64,000 bases of DNA from Nocardioides faecalis (GCF_018388425.1 NZ_CP074406.1:3782001-3846000), one strand, 5' to 3'; counted from the first letter of the stretch, positions 50,401 to 59,524 are shown. Translations and numbers: made by a program. The notes: a model not told the origin generated them from the letters alone.

Positions 50401-50817
50401 TCAGGCGGGCGCGAGCCAGCCCAGGTTGCGCGCCACCTGCTCCAGCACCCCGGAGACCCGCTCGGCCTCCGCGGGGTCGAGGTCACCGGTGGCGCGGTCG
50501 CTCACCGCGCGCACGGGTCCGTCCTGCAGCGCGGCGACGCGCTCCTCGCCGGCCGGGGTGAGCCGGTACTCGTCGGCACGCACCTCGGTCAACCCGTCGG
50601 AGACGAGACGGTCGAGGACACCACGGACGTCCCCGCCGGTGAGCGGGCCGAGCAGGGTGCCGGCCTCCTCGGCGCGGACACTGCCGAGCTGCAGGCGCGC
50701 CAGCACCGGCCAGGCGGCCCGGTCCAGACCGGCCGCCTCCACCGCGTCGGCGACCTGCTCATCGAGCAGCCGGTCGATCGTCCGAATCCAGTAAGCGAGT
50801 CCTCGGGGTGCGGTCAT
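50401..50817 (-). CDS. MarR-like winged-helix regulator
   Basis: A 138-residue protein with a MarR-type layout: N-terminal helix (L-A-Y-W-I-R-T-I-D-R-L-L-D-E-Q-V), a winged helix with V-R-G-V-L-D-R-L-V-S-D-G-L-T-E-V and the wing R-L-T-P-A-G-E-E-R-V, and C-terminal helix E-R-V-S-G-V-L-E-Q-V-A-R-N-L. Target genes are unknown. It is divergent from the Fem-type transferase gene (57-bp gap). Confidence 0.8.
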   Translation of the reverse strand: MTAPRGLAYWIRTIDRLLDEQVADAVEAAGLDRAAWPVLARLQLGSVRAEEAGTLLGPLTGGDVRGVLDRLVSDGLTEVRADEYRLTPAGEERVAALQDGPVRAVSDRATGDLDPAEAERVSGVLEQVARNLGWLAPA

Positions 50818-50862
50818 GGGTGCCCGGTACCCGCCCACAGCCGATCCGAGCCGGGCGACCGA

Positions 50863-50868
50863 TAGCCT
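50863..50868 (+). promoter_or_regulatory. -10 TAGCCT, leaderless start for the Fem-type gene
   Basis: TAGCCT, 6 nt, ATG 50875. No Shine-Dalgarno. Confidence 0.45.
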
Positions 50869-50874
50869 CGACCC

Positions 50875-52011
50875 ATGCCCAGCGTGCGCCCGATCAGCCC
50901 GACCGAGCACCGCGAGCACCTCGCCACGCTTCCCTCCGCGAGCTTCTTGCAGACCCCCGGCTGGGGGAAGGTGAAGAGCGAGTGGCGCAGCGAGTCGCTC
51001 GGTTGGTTCGACGACGCCGGCGACCTGGTGGGCGTCGGCCTCGTGCTCTACCGCAAGCTGCCCAGGCTGAAGCGCTACCTGGCCTACCTGCCCGAGGGCC
51101 CGATCATCGACTGGACCGGTGACGACCTGGCCGGGTGGCTGGACCCGATGGTGGCCCACCTGCGCAAGCAGGGGGCGTTCGCCGTACGGATCGGGCCGCC
51201 GGTCGTCACCCGGCGCTGGTCCACCGCGCAGATCAAGGAGGGCATCGCCGACCCCGAGGTCCACCTGCTCAGCCAGGTGCCTCCCGTGGACCGCTCCGTC
51301 AAGGGCGCCCGCACCGTCGCCCAGCTGCACGAGCTCGGCTGGCGGTACCAGGGCGTCGTGGGCGGGTTCGCCGCCGGACAGCCGCAGTTCGTCTTCCAGG
51401 TCCCGCTGCGCAACGCCGACGGCACGCCCCGCACCGAGGACGAGGTGCTCAAGGGGATGAACCAGCTGTGGCGCCGCAACATCAAGCGCGCCGCCAAGGA
51501 GGGCGTCGAGGTCACCGTGGGCACGCGGGAGGACCTGCCGGCCTTCCACGAGCTCTACGTGCACACCGCACAGCGCGACCACTTCACGCCGCGGCCGCTG
51601 CGCTACTTCGAGACGATGCACGACGCGCTGCTGGAGGACAGTGACGAGCCGGACCGGTTCCGGCTCTGGCTGGCCCGCCACGACGGCGACCTGGTCGCCT
51701 CCACCATCTCGATCCGCGTCGGTGAGCACTCCTGGTACTCCTACGGCGCCTCCTCCACCGAGAAGCGGGAGGTCCGTGGCTCCAACGCCGTGCAGTGGGC
51801 GATGATCCGCGACGCGATCGCCGCCGGCGCCGCGGTCTACGACCTGCGCGGCATCACCGAGACCCTGGACGCCGACGACAGCCACGTCGGCCTGATCCAG
51901 TTCAAGGTCGGCACCGGCGGCGAGGCCGTGGAGTACGCCGGCGAGTGGGACCTGCCGATCAACCGTCCCCTCTACCGCGCCTTCCAGCTCTACCTCGCGA
52001 GGCGAGGATGA
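50875..52011 (+). CDS. FemABX-type peptidoglycan aminoacyltransferase
   Basis: A 378-residue FemX/MurM-like enzyme that uses aminoacyl-tRNA to build the interpeptide bridge on lipid II or nascent peptidoglycan. Two GNAT-like halves are seen: F-L-Q-T-P-G-W-G-K-V-K near the start, L-P-E-G-P-I-I-D-W in the first half, and W-R-R-N-I-K-R-A-A-K-E-G-V-E-V, then Y-S-Y-G-A-S-S and Y-D-L-R-G-I in the second. The coiled-coil arm of staphylococcal FemA is absent. A Gly bridge is expected for LL-DAP Nocardioides-type walls, as inference. The PLP racemase-fold gene follows by 40 bp. Confidence 0.9.
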   Translation: MPSVRPISPTEHREHLATLPSASFLQTPGWGKVKSEWRSESLGWFDDAGDLVGVGLVLYRKLPRLKRYLAYLPEGPIIDWTGDDLAGWLDPMVAHLRKQGAFAVRIGPPVVTRRWSTAQIKEGIADPEVHLLSQVPPVDRSVKGARTVAQLHELGWRYQGVVGGFAAGQPQFVFQVPLRNADGTPRTEDEVLKGMNQLWRRNIKRAAKEGVEVTVGTREDLPAFHELYVHTAQRDHFTPRPLRYFETMHDALLEDSDEPDRFRLWLARHDGDLVASTISIRVGEHSWYSYGASSTEKREVRGSNAVQWAMIRDAIAAGAAVYDLRGITETLDADDSHVGLIQFKVGTGGEAVEYAGEWDLPINRPLYRAFQLYLARRG

Positions 52012-52051
52012 TGGTGCCGAACAGGTCGACCACGAGGGGGTGGGGTCCGCG

Positions 52052-53128
52052 ATGAGCCTGACGTTGAGGGTCGACGGGCCACGCTGGCGGGCCCACCTGG
52101 AGTCGGTCGCCGAGGCGACCCCGGGCCTGGTGCCGGTCGCGAAGGGCAACGGCTACGGGTTCACCAACGCCCGCCTGGCGCGCCGGGCACAGTGGCTGGC
52201 CGAGCGTGGCCACGACGTGCGCACGCTCGCGGTGGGCACCTACCTCGAGCTGCCCGACGTCGCCCAGCGCTGGTCCGGCGACCTGCTGGTGCTCACCCCG
52301 TGGCGGCCGTGGGTGCCGCTCCCCGAGCCCGAGGTGGCCCGCCGGCTGGTGCACACCGTCAGCCGGGCCGAGGACCTGCGCCTGCTGCTGGACGCCGACC
52401 CGCGCGCCCGCGTCGTGCTCGAGCGGATGACCTCGATGCGCCGCCACGGCATGAGCGCCCGCGAGCTGTGGGAGGCCGGCGACGTGCTGCGCCGCCACCC
52501 CGGTGCCCGCGTGGAGGGGCTGGCCCTGCACCTGCCGCTGGGCCAGGGCAACCACCTGGGCGAGGTGTCCCGGCTGGTCAACGACTACGTGGCCGCCGAC
52601 ATCGCCGGCCACCACCCGCCCGCGGTGTGGGTCAGCCACCTCAGCCGCGAGGAGCTGGACACCCTGCGCAGCCAGTACGGCGACTTCACCTTCCGCCCGC
52701 GCAGCGGCACCGGGCTGTGGCTCGGCGACCGCGGCGCGCTGCGGGTCACCGCGACCGTGCTGGACGTGCACCCCGTGGAGCGGGGTGACGCCTTCGGCTA
52801 CCGCGGCCGCACGGCCCCGAAGTCCGGCCACGTGCTGGTGGTCAGCGGCGGCACCGCCCACGGCATCGGCCTGGAGGCGCCGACCGGCGAGCAGTCGATC
52901 AAGGCGCGCGCCACCACCCTGGCCAAGGGTGGTCTCGACGCGGTCGGGTTCGTGCGCTCGCCGTACGCCATCGACGGCAAGCAACGGCTCTTCGCGGAGC
53001 CGCCGCACATGCAGGCCTCGATGCTCTTCCTGCCCGCCGGCAGCCGGGTGCCCGAGGTCGGCGAGGACGTCGACGTGCGGGTGCGGTTCACCACCACCGC
53101 GTTCGACCGGGTCGTCTTCAGCGACTGA
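52052..53128 (+). CDS. Alanine-racemase-fold PLP protein
   Basis: A 358-residue type III PLP enzyme. PLP lysine 31 lies in V-P-V-A-K-G-N-G-Y-G-F, the alanine-racemase N-terminal motif, and the R-R-H-G-M region corresponds to substrate-side residues. The C-terminal beta domain is present, but the catalytic-tyrosine motif of true alanine racemases (G-Y-G-x-x-Y) is not obvious. A specialised amino-acid racemase or cell-wall-related paralogue is therefore more likely than the housekeeping Alr. ATG 52052 or GTG 52040. It probably forms an operon with the Fem-type gene. Confidence 0.8.
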   Translation: MSLTLRVDGPRWRAHLESVAEATPGLVPVAKGNGYGFTNARLARRAQWLAERGHDVRTLAVGTYLELPDVAQRWSGDLLVLTPWRPWVPLPEPEVARRLVHTVSRAEDLRLLLDADPRARVVLERMTSMRRHGMSARELWEAGDVLRRHPGARVEGLALHLPLGQGNHLGEVSRLVNDYVAADIAGHHPPAVWVSHLSREELDTLRSQYGDFTFRPRSGTGLWLGDRGALRVTATVLDVHPVERGDAFGYRGRTAPKSGHVLVVSGGTAHGIGLEAPTGEQSIKARATTLAKGGLDAVGFVRSPYAIDGKQRLFAEPPHMQASMLFLPAGSRVPEVGEDVDVRVRFTTTAFDRVVFSD

Positions 53129-54584
53129 GCGGACTCGCCTCGACGTCCGGTACCGGCTCGCGCACCGGGTCGTGGGCGGGTGCGTACATGTCGCGCACGA
53201 TCACCGCGGCCAGGTAGAGCTCGCAGGCCACGCGCACGGCGATGCCGACCCAGTAGAACCCGGCGTCACCGCCGCCGGCCGGGGCGAGGTAGCCCCCGAG
53301 GTACCACCACACGGTGCAGAAGTAGAAGACCTCACCGGCCTGCCACACGAGCTGGTCGCGCCAGCGCGGCCGGGCCAGGACGGCCAGCGGCAGCAGCCAC
53401 AGCACGTACTGCGGCGAGTAGACCTTGTTGACGATCAGGAAGCCGACGACGATCAGGTAGCCCAGCTGCGCCAGGCGCGGCACCACGTCGGTCGCGGAGC
53501 CGGGGGCGCCGTGCCGGCCGGCGGTCAGCCCGAGCGCCAGCACCACGGCGCACCAGGCGCCGAAGAGGATCCACGACCAGGTGTTGATGGTCTCCGCGCT
53601 GAACCCGACGTTGCCGGCCTGGTCGATCAGCATCCACAGCGACCCGAGGTCGGCGGCCCGGTCGGCGTTGAAGCTCCAGAACACCTTCCACTGCGCGGCA
53701 CCGGTCAGGTAGCCGGGGCCGTTGGCGATCAGCCACGCGACCAGGGCCGCTGCGGCCGCGGTGGCGAACGCGAGCATCTGGCCGCGCTCGTGGCGCCGGC
53801 GCAGGCAGATCACCAGCAGCCCGCCCAGCAGGAAGAGCGGGTAGAGCTTCACGGCGGTGCCCAGCCCGATGAGCACGCCGGTGAGCAGCGGCCGGTCCCG
53901 CGACCAGGCCCACAACGCGGCGGCGACGAGGACGACGGCGAGCAGGTCCCAGTTGATCAGGCCGGTCAGCAGCAGCGCCGGGGACAGCGCGAAGGCGGCC
54001 GCGTCCCAGGGCCGCCGGGGATGGGTCCGGGCCAGCAGCCACACCGAGAGCAGCGCGAGCGCGGCGAAGCCGACCGCGTTGACCAGCAGGAAGACGGTCT
54101 GCTCGCGGTCGACGTCAGGGTCGCCGTACAGCTCGGAGACGGGTAGGTCGCCGCGTGCCGACAGGTCGGGGGACCCGGTGAGCCACTGGGTGAGGACGGC
54201 CGTTCCCCACGCCCAGTAGGCGATGCCGGCGGGGTACTCCATGACCTCGTAGCGACCGCGGGTCTCCTCCTCACCCGAGTACGGCCAGGCCGCCTCGGCG
54301 AGGCCGCGGGGCACGTAGAGCGGACGCAGGTCGGTGTAGCACATGTGCGAGTACACCCAGTTCTGGTCCTTGCCCTCGACCACCGAGCAGGGTGCCTTCT
54401 GCACCATGCCCAGCACGAAGGTCACCGCGGTGAGCAGCAGCAGCACCCGCACCGGCGTCCACCACCGGGCCCGGCCGGCGTGCTCCCCCACCGGGCCGCC
54501 CACGGACTCGCTCAGCGCGCCGACGACGGGGTCGTCGAGCGTGGCATGGACGTGGTCGGCCGCTCCGGCCTCGCGCTGCGCCAT
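53118..54584 (-). CDS. GT87/GT-C-fold membrane mannosyltransferase-like protein
   Basis: A 488-residue polytopic membrane protein with ~11 helices. It belongs to the GT87 (DUF2029) group of polyprenyl-phosphate-mannose-dependent transferases that build actinobacterial lipoglycans (relatives: PimE, AftC-like). Seen are E-Y-P-A-G-I-A-Y-W-A-W after an extracytoplasmic loop, the G-L-G-T-A-V-K-L-Y-P-L-F-L-L-G-G signature and V-Y-S-P-Q-Y-V-L-W-L-L-P-L. The 3' end overlaps the convergent racemase-fold gene by 11 nt. It lies just downstream of the PBP gene on the same strand (6-bp gap), so cell-envelope assembly is the shared theme. Confidence 0.85.
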   Translation of the reverse strand: MAQREAGAADHVHATLDDPVVGALSESVGGPVGEHAGRARWWTPVRVLLLLTAVTFVLGMVQKAPCSVVEGKDQNWVYSHMCYTDLRPLYVPRGLAEAAWPYSGEEETRGRYEVMEYPAGIAYWAWGTAVLTQWLTGSPDLSARGDLPVSELYGDPDVDREQTVFLLVNAVGFAALALLSVWLLARTHPRRPWDAAAFALSPALLLTGLINWDLLAVVLVAAALWAWSRDRPLLTGVLIGLGTAVKLYPLFLLGGLLVICLRRRHERGQMLAFATAAAAALVAWLIANGPGYLTGAAQWKVFWSFNADRAADLGSLWMLIDQAGNVGFSAETINTWSWILFGAWCAVVLALGLTAGRHGAPGSATDVVPRLAQLGYLIVVGFLIVNKVYSPQYVLWLLPLAVLARPRWRDQLVWQAGEVFYFCTVWWYLGGYLAPAGGGDAGFYWVGIAVRVACELYLAAVIVRDMYAPAHDPVREPVPDVEASPLSR

Positions 54585-54590
54585 CGGCGG

Positions 54591-56906
54591 CTACGCGCCG
54601 CCGCGCGGTGGGTCCTGCCGGCCGCGTCCGGGCTCGGGCGTGCCGCGAGGCGCGGACGGGCTCGTCCCCGGGGTGCTCGGGTCGTCCGGCGGCGGGGTGA
54701 TCGTCGGCAGGTCGGTCGGCAGCGTCGGTGTCGGGTTGGGGTTCGACGGCGGCGTGGACGGCGGCGTCGAGGGGCGCGGCTCCTCGGTCTTCCGCTCCTT
54801 CTTCGGCTTCTTGGTCTTCTTCTCCTTGGGCGTGGGGCTCGGCTTCGGCGGCGCCGGCTCGTGGCCGTCGTTGGGCGCCTCGCCCTTCACGTTCGCCGCG
54901 GGCGGCAGGGACTCGACCTCGGTGCCCTCGAGCGCGCGCTCCATGACCGCGGTCCAGGTCTCGGCCGGGTAGCGGCCACCGAAGTACGACGGCAGCCAGT
55001 CCTTGAGCTGCTCGTTGCCCTTGCCGCGCACGTACATCACCGCGGTGGACAGCTGCGGGGTGTAGCCGACGAACCAGGCCGAGGAGACCTCGCCCTTGCC
55101 GTTGGTCGCGGTGCCGGTCTTGCCGGCAGCGGGGCGGTTGAGGCCGCGGGCCGCGGTGCCGGAGCCGACCTTGACGACCTGCTGCAGCGCGAAGCCCACG
55201 TCGTCGGCGACGCCCTCGCGGATGGCGCGGCGGTCCTTGACCTTGTGGTCGTAGCGGACGACGCCGTCGGCGTCGACGACCTTCTCGATGATGAACGGAT
55301 CGGTGGCCACGCCCCGGTTGGCGAGCGTGGCGTAGCCGTTGGCCATGTTGATCGGGCTGACGGTCTGCGAGCCCAGCGAGACACCGGTGTTGGGCTCCAG
55401 GCCGGGGCTGGACGTGGGGAAGCCGAAGGGTCGCGCGGCCGGCTTGGCCGGCGGGATGCCCATGCGGTTGGCCGTCGCGACGATCTTCTCCGGCCCGTCG
55501 GGCATCGCCAGGGTCAGGTCGATGAAGGCGGTGTTGATCGAGTCCTCGGTGGCCTTGAGCAGGTTGACCCGGCCGTAGGAGCGGTCACCCTGGTTCTCGA
55601 TCGGTCGCCCGCCGCCCGGCAGGTCGTACGGCGAGTTCCCGTCGAAGGTGTCGCGCAGCTCGAAACCCGACTCGATGCCGGCCGCCAGCGCGAACGGCTT
55701 GAACGTGGAGCCGGCCTGGCCGCCGGCGACCGCCCAGTTGATCTGGGAGTCGAGGTAGTCCTGGCCGCCGTAGAAGCCGCGCACGGCGCCGGTGCCGGGC
55801 TCGACGGAGGCCACCGCGACGTGCAGCTGCTTGGGGCTGAAGCCCTCGGGCCGGACCTGCTTGACCCCCTCGGCCGCGGCGTCCATCGCCTTCTTCGTGA
55901 AGGTGGTGGTGACCTTCAGCCCGCCGCCGTTGATCTGCTGCTCGCTGAAACCGAGGCGCGCGAGCTCCTTGCGGACCATGGTGAGCGCGTGGCCCTTCTG
56001 GCCGGCGTAGGTGTTGCCCTGCTTGATCTTGGGGAACTTCGGCAGCTGCTCTGCCGCCTCCGCCGCCTGCTCGGGCTCGATGGTGCCCATGTCGAGCATC
56101 GCGGAGAGGATCCGCTCGTAGCGGGCCTCGAGGCGGGCGCGGGCGTCTTCGCCGTTCGCCGGGTCGAAGCGGGCGGGGTTGTTCAGCACCGCCGCCAGGA
56201 CGACCGACTGGCGCAGGTTGAGGTCGGCAGCGTCACGGTTGAAGTAGGCCTGCGCGGCGGCCTGGATGCCGTAGGCGCCCCGGCCGAAGTAGATCGTGTT
56301 GAGGTAGCCCTCCAGGATCTGCTTCTTGGACAGCTGGTTCTTGATCTTCAGCGACAGCAGCGCCTCCTTGGCCTTGCGGCTCCAGGTGCGGTCCTGGGTG
56401 AGGTAGAGGATCTTGACGTACTGCTGGGTGATCGTCGAGGCACCCTGCTTGCTGTTGCCCTGCGCGTTGGAGAAGGCCGCTCGCAGGATGCCCTTGGGGT
56501 CGAGGCCGGAGTCGGTCCAGAAGGTCTGGTTCTCCGAGGCGACCACCGCGTCCTTCACGAACTGCGGCATCTCTTCGTAGTCGATCGAGTCGCGCTTCTG
56601 GACCGCGAACTGACCGAGCTCGGCCTTGCCACCGGCGTAGTAGACGCGGGTGGTCTCGGTGAGGAACTCCTCGTTCGGGTCCGGGATGTCGATCGTGCGG
56701 TAGGCGATGACCAGCCCGGTCAGGCCGACCAGCCCCAGCGCGACCGTGGCGACCACGGTCCACAGCGCCGCACGCTTGAGCCGCTGCTTGAGCGTGCGCG
56801 GCTCCCGGTCGCGCCGGCGTGCCCACCAGCCCTGCTTCGCACCGGCCGCACCGGCCCCGTTCTTGCTGCGCGACGCGCTCGGCGACTTGCGCTTTCCGTC
56901 AACCAC
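54591..56906 (-). CDS. Bifunctional class A penicillin-binding protein
   Basis: A 771-residue peptidoglycan synthase: cytosolic basic leader, one membrane helix (A-A-L-W-T-V-V-A-T-V-A-L-G-L-V-G), GT51 glycosyltransferase (A-S-E-N-Q-T-F-W, then G-A-S-T-I-T-Q-Q) and transpeptidase with S-T-F-K, S-I-N and K-T-G-T. The C-terminal ~110 residues are a Lys/Pro/Thr-rich tail. The glycosyltransferase motif reads S-E-N-Q-T-F where E-D-R-x-F is usual. The GT51 glutamate aligned to it is kept. GTG 56906 is preferred over ATG 56966 because TACCCT lies 7 nt upstream and the extra 20 residues are Arg-rich without homology-like character. Confidence 0.92.
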   Translation of the reverse strand: MVDGKRKSPSASRSKNGAGAAGAKQGWWARRRDREPRTLKQRLKRAALWTVVATVALGLVGLTGLVIAYRTIDIPDPNEEFLTETTRVYYAGGKAELGQFAVQKRDSIDYEEMPQFVKDAVVASENQTFWTDSGLDPKGILRAAFSNAQGNSKQGASTITQQYVKILYLTQDRTWSRKAKEALLSLKIKNQLSKKQILEGYLNTIYFGRGAYGIQAAAQAYFNRDAADLNLRQSVVLAAVLNNPARFDPANGEDARARLEARYERILSAMLDMGTIEPEQAAEAAEQLPKFPKIKQGNTYAGQKGHALTMVRKELARLGFSEQQINGGGLKVTTTFTKKAMDAAAEGVKQVRPEGFSPKQLHVAVASVEPGTGAVRGFYGGQDYLDSQINWAVAGGQAGSTFKPFALAAGIESGFELRDTFDGNSPYDLPGGGRPIENQGDRSYGRVNLLKATEDSINTAFIDLTLAMPDGPEKIVATANRMGIPPAKPAARPFGFPTSSPGLEPNTGVSLGSQTVSPINMANGYATLANRGVATDPFIIEKVVDADGVVRYDHKVKDRRAIREGVADDVGFALQQVVKVGSGTAARGLNRPAAGKTGTATNGKGEVSSAWFVGYTPQLSTAVMYVRGKGNEQLKDWLPSYFGGRYPAETWTAVMERALEGTEVESLPPAANVKGEAPNDGHEPAPPKPSPTPKEKKTKKPKKERKTEEPRPSTPPSTPPSNPNPTPTLPTDLPTITPPPDDPSTPGTSPSAPRGTPEPGRGRQDPPRGGA

Positions 56907-56913
56907 GGACCAC

Positions 56914-56919
56914 AGGGTA
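56914..56919 (-). promoter_or_regulatory. -10 TACCCT, leaderless start for the PBP gene
   Basis: TACCCT on the minus strand, 7 nt before GTG 56906. The same hexamer precedes the DUF6049 gene at 61783. Confidence 0.45.
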
Positions 56920-57014
56920 CGGCGAACGGCGAGGCGCGACCGCCTCGGCGACCGCGCCACGGCCATCAGGGCACCCGATGATGCACGCGATCCATCGGGA
57001 GTTCACGTCTTGCA

Positions 57015-57035
57015 GATATATCGCTACGATAGATC
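57015..57035. promoter_or_regulatory. PadR-type operator overlapping the padR -10
   Basis: Inverted repeat tatcg-cta-cgata (57019-57031), extended by gat/atc outer arms (57015-57017, 57033-57035). It covers the presumed -10 TACGAT (57025-57030), which is followed by 7 nt and ATG 57038, a leaderless arrangement. Fits autorepression. Confidence 0.6.
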
Positions 57036-57037
57036 GC

Positions 57038-57634
57038 ATGGCACGGCGTGGAGAGACTCTTGAGCTGGCGGTCCTTGGACTGCTGCACGAGGGACCCATG
57101 CACGGCTACGAGCTGCGCAAGCGGCTCAACCTGATGCTCGGGTGGGGTCGGGTGCTGTCCTACGGCTCCCTCTACCCGGCGCTGAAGAAGATGCTCCGCG
57201 GCAACCTGATCAAGGAGGTCGTGCCCTCGGGTCCCCAGAGCCGGCGGCAGCGGATCGTCTACGAGGTGACCCCGCAGGGCACCGAGGAGTTCGCGCGGAT
57301 GATGTCGGACGTCGGTCCCTCCGCCTGGGAGGACGACACCTTCGACATCCGCTTCCGGTTCTTCTCCTCCACTGACATGGAGATCCGGCTGCGCGTCCTT
57401 GAGGGACGCCGGTCCCGGCTCCAGGAGCGGTTGGACCGGGTGCAGCGCGAGCTCTCGATGACCCAGGCGGAGGTCGACCGGTACGCCGCCGAGCTGCAGA
57501 GGCACGGTGTCGAGTCGGTCGAGCGCGAGGTCCGGTGGCTCTCGGACCTCATCAACGCGGAGCGAGGGCAGGGCAACCAGCCTGTCCTCCCCGTGACGAG
57601 CCCGGAGACCCCGAGCACCTCCACCTCGACGTGA
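57038..57634 (+). CDS. PadR-family transcriptional regulator
   Basis: A 198-residue PadR (Vir-AphA-type C-terminal) regulator. The winged helix has [20 protein letters not shown] and [13 protein letters not shown] long C-terminal dimerisation helix ([13 protein letters not shown]) follows, then a Pro/Ser/Thr tail. In many actinobacteria this regulator directly precedes inositol-phosphate synthase, as it does here with 73 bp between, so control of ino1 and of itself through the tatcg-cta-cgata site is likely. Confidence 0.92.
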   Translation: MARRGETLELAVLGLLHEGPMHGYELRKRLNLMLGWGRVLSYGSLYPALKKMLRGNLIKEVVPSGPQSRRQRIVYEVTPQGTEEFARMMSDVGPSAWEDDTFDIRFRFFSSTDMEIRLRVLEGRRSRLQERLDRVQRELSMTQAEVDRYAAELQRHGVESVEREVRWLSDLINAERGQGNQPVLPVTSPETPSTSTST

Positions 57635-57707
57635 CCGCACCGGTCCCGGCCAAGGTCATTGCCCAGTCATGACGATTCATGAGATTTCAAAGGAAGGAAC
57701 ACCCCTA

Positions 57708-58793
57708 ATGGGTTCGGTTCGAGTAGCGATCGCCGGCGTGGGCAACTGCGCCACGTCCTTGATCCAGGGCGTGCAGTACTACCGGGACGCCGATGAGACG
57801 ACCACCGTCCCCGGTCTCATGCACGTCAAGTTCGGCGAGTACCACGTGCGCGACGTCGAGTTCGTCGCCGCGTTCGACGTCGACGACAAGAAGGTCGGCA
57901 AGGACCTGTCCGAGGCGATCAACGCCTCGGAGAACAACACGATCAAGATCGCCGACGTGCCCACCCTGGGTGTCGAGGTGCAGCGCGGCCCGACCCTGGA
58001 CGGCCTCGGCAAGTACTACCGAGCGACCATCGAGGAGTCCGCCGCCGAGGCGGTCGACGTCGTCAAGGCGCTCAAGGACGCCCAGGCCGACGTCCTCGTC
58101 TCCTACCTCCCGGTGGGCTCGGAGGAGGCCGACAAGTTCTACGCCCAGTGCGCCATCGACGCCGGCGTCGCCTTCGTCAACGCGCTCCCCGTCTTCATCG
58201 CCTCCGACCCCGTGTGGGCCAAGAAGTTCGAGGACGCCGGCGTCCCGATCGTCGGTGACGACATCAAGTCGCAGGTCGGCGCCACGATCACCCACCGGGT
58301 GATGGCCAAGCTGTTCGAGGACCGCGGTGTCGCGCTGGACCGGACCTACCAGCTCAACGTCGGCGGCAACATGGACTTCAAGAACATGCTCGAGCGCGAG
58401 CGCCTGGAGTCCAAGAAGGTCTCCAAGACCCAGGCCGTGACCTCGAACCTGAACGGCTCGCTGGCCAACGTGGGTGCCGACGACCGCAACGTCCACATCG
58501 GCCCGTCGGACTACGTCGCGTGGCTCGACGACCGCAAGTGGGCCTACGTCCGCCTCGAGGGCCGCGCCTTCGGTGACGTCCCGCTGAACCTGGAGTACAA
58601 GCTCGAGGTCTGGGACTCCCCGAACTCGGCCGGCATCATCATCGACGCCGTCCGCGCCGCCAAGATCGCCAAGGACCGCGGCATCGGTGGCCCGATCATC
58701 CCCGCCTCGGCGTACCTGATGAAGAGCCCGCCGGTGCAGATCGAGGACACCGAGGGTCGCGAGCTGCTGGAGAAGTTCATCTCCGGCGAGTGA
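57708..58793 (+). CDS. ino1: Inositol-3-phosphate synthase
   Basis: A 361-residue NAD-dependent myo-inositol-1-phosphate synthase. It converts glucose-6-phosphate to inositol-3-phosphate, the entry to phosphatidylinositol, lipoglycans and mycothiol. Rossmann start [15 protein letters not shown], then [20 protein letters not shown] and [13 protein letters not shown]-terminal D-S-P-N-S-A-G. ATG 57708 follows AAGGAAGG (57690-57697). An in-frame ATG at 57669 is upstream of that site. A strong terminator follows. Confidence 0.95.
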   Translation: MGSVRVAIAGVGNCATSLIQGVQYYRDADETTTVPGLMHVKFGEYHVRDVEFVAAFDVDDKKVGKDLSEAINASENNTIKIADVPTLGVEVQRGPTLDGLGKYYRATIEESAAEAVDVVKALKDAQADVLVSYLPVGSEEADKFYAQCAIDAGVAFVNALPVFIASDPVWAKKFEDAGVPIVGDDIKSQVGATITHRVMAKLFEDRGVALDRTYQLNVGGNMDFKNMLERERLESKKVSKTQAVTSNLNGSLANVGADDRNVHIGPSDYVAWLDDRKWAYVRLEGRAFGDVPLNLEYKLEVWDSPNSAGIIIDAVRAAKIAKDRGIGGPIIPASAYLMKSPPVQIEDTEGRELLEKFISGE

Positions 58794-58830
58794 TCGTCCG
58801 CTCCGGTCACGCACCGGAGCACGACCGGCT

Positions 58831-58874
58831 GCACCGCCCCGGCTCGCTCGTCGAGCCGGGGCGGTGCGCTTTTT
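58831..58874 (+). terminator. Rho-independent terminator after ino1
   Basis: 16-bp arms gcaccgccccggctcg (58831-58846) and cgagccggggcggtgc (58852-58867) with a 5-nt loop, followed by g-c and a T-run at 58870-58874. A smaller hairpin (ctccggt/accggag) precedes it at 58801-58819. Confidence 0.93.
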
Positions 58875-58920
58875 CCGCCGCGCGTGGAGCCCTACCGGGT
58901 CGGCGCCGACGGCGTGGAGC

Positions 58921-59406
58921 TCAGACGCCCTCGGCCTCGGCCTTGATCCGCTCCAGGGTCTGCCGGATCCCGTCCTGCAGCTCCTTGGTGAAGCCGTCCT
59001 GGCCGCCCAGGACCACCTTGGTCAGCATCAGCGACAGCTTCGAGATGCCGTCCGGGGTCTCCCGGCGCTCGGTGAGCCGGGTGCCGCCGGTCGCGGTGGG
59101 CTCGAGGTGGAAGGACCACACCGTGTGGTTCTCCCGGATGCGGAAGGCGAACTCCCCGGGCGTCGTCGCACTCGGCGCGTTCATCCGCACCACCTTGCCG
59201 CCGGTGGGCCAGCGCTTGAAGCCCTGCTTGTTGAGGTTGGTGAACGTGGCACCCTCGCGGACCACGCCGCCCTTGACGGTGGAGCGGACCACCTGCGGGC
59301 TCCACTTGGCCATCCGCGGCACGTCGGTGACCAGGGACCACACCTTGTCGGTGGGGGCGTCGATCTCGATGGTGTCCTCGAGGAGCTTCTCGTAGGTGTC
59401 AGGCAT
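58921..59406 (-). CDS. SRPBCC (START/Bet v1-like) family protein
   Basis: A 161-residue ligand-binding fold: I-E-I-D-A-P-T-D-K-V-W-S-L-V-T-D-V-P-R-M-A-K-W-S at the start, hydrophobic-pocket strands (H-T-V-W-S-F-H-L-E-P) and the long C-terminal helix (L-Q-D-G-I-R-Q-T-L-E-R-I-K). The family binds or cyclises hydrophobic molecules. Nothing local identifies the ligand. It is convergent with ino1 across the terminator. Confidence 0.87.
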   Translation of the reverse strand: MPDTYEKLLEDTIEIDAPTDKVWSLVTDVPRMAKWSPQVVRSTVKGGVVREGATFTNLNKQGFKRWPTGGKVVRMNAPSATTPGEFAFRIRENHTVWSFHLEPTATGGTRLTERRETPDGISKLSLMLTKVVLGGQDGFTKELQDGIRQTLERIKAEAEGV

Positions 59407-59511
59407 GGGAGCAGTCCAGTCCTTCGGTACGGAACGTCACGGTCGGGAGTGACGCTACCTGTGGGTAGGTCATCGCGGCAGGCCCTCGACCGGGGTACGG
59501 CACCGCCTGCC

Positions 59512-59517
59512 TACGAT
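59512..59517 (+). promoter_or_regulatory. -10 TACGAT, leaderless start for the HAD gene
   Basis: TACGAT, 7 nt, ATG 59525. No ribosome-binding site. Confidence 0.5.
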
Positions 59518-59524
59518 CACCGGC

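Noticed and set aside
52009..52056. 15-codon frame between the Fem-type and racemase-fold genes
   Set aside because: Starts at overlapping ATGATG and ends at the ATGA of the next gene, but has no ribosome-binding site and overlaps the preceding stop. A coupling peptide is possible but unsupported.
54345..56981. 878-codon plus-strand frame opposite the PBP gene
   Set aside because: The minus strand holds all PBP catalytic motifs. The plus frame is an antisense shadow.
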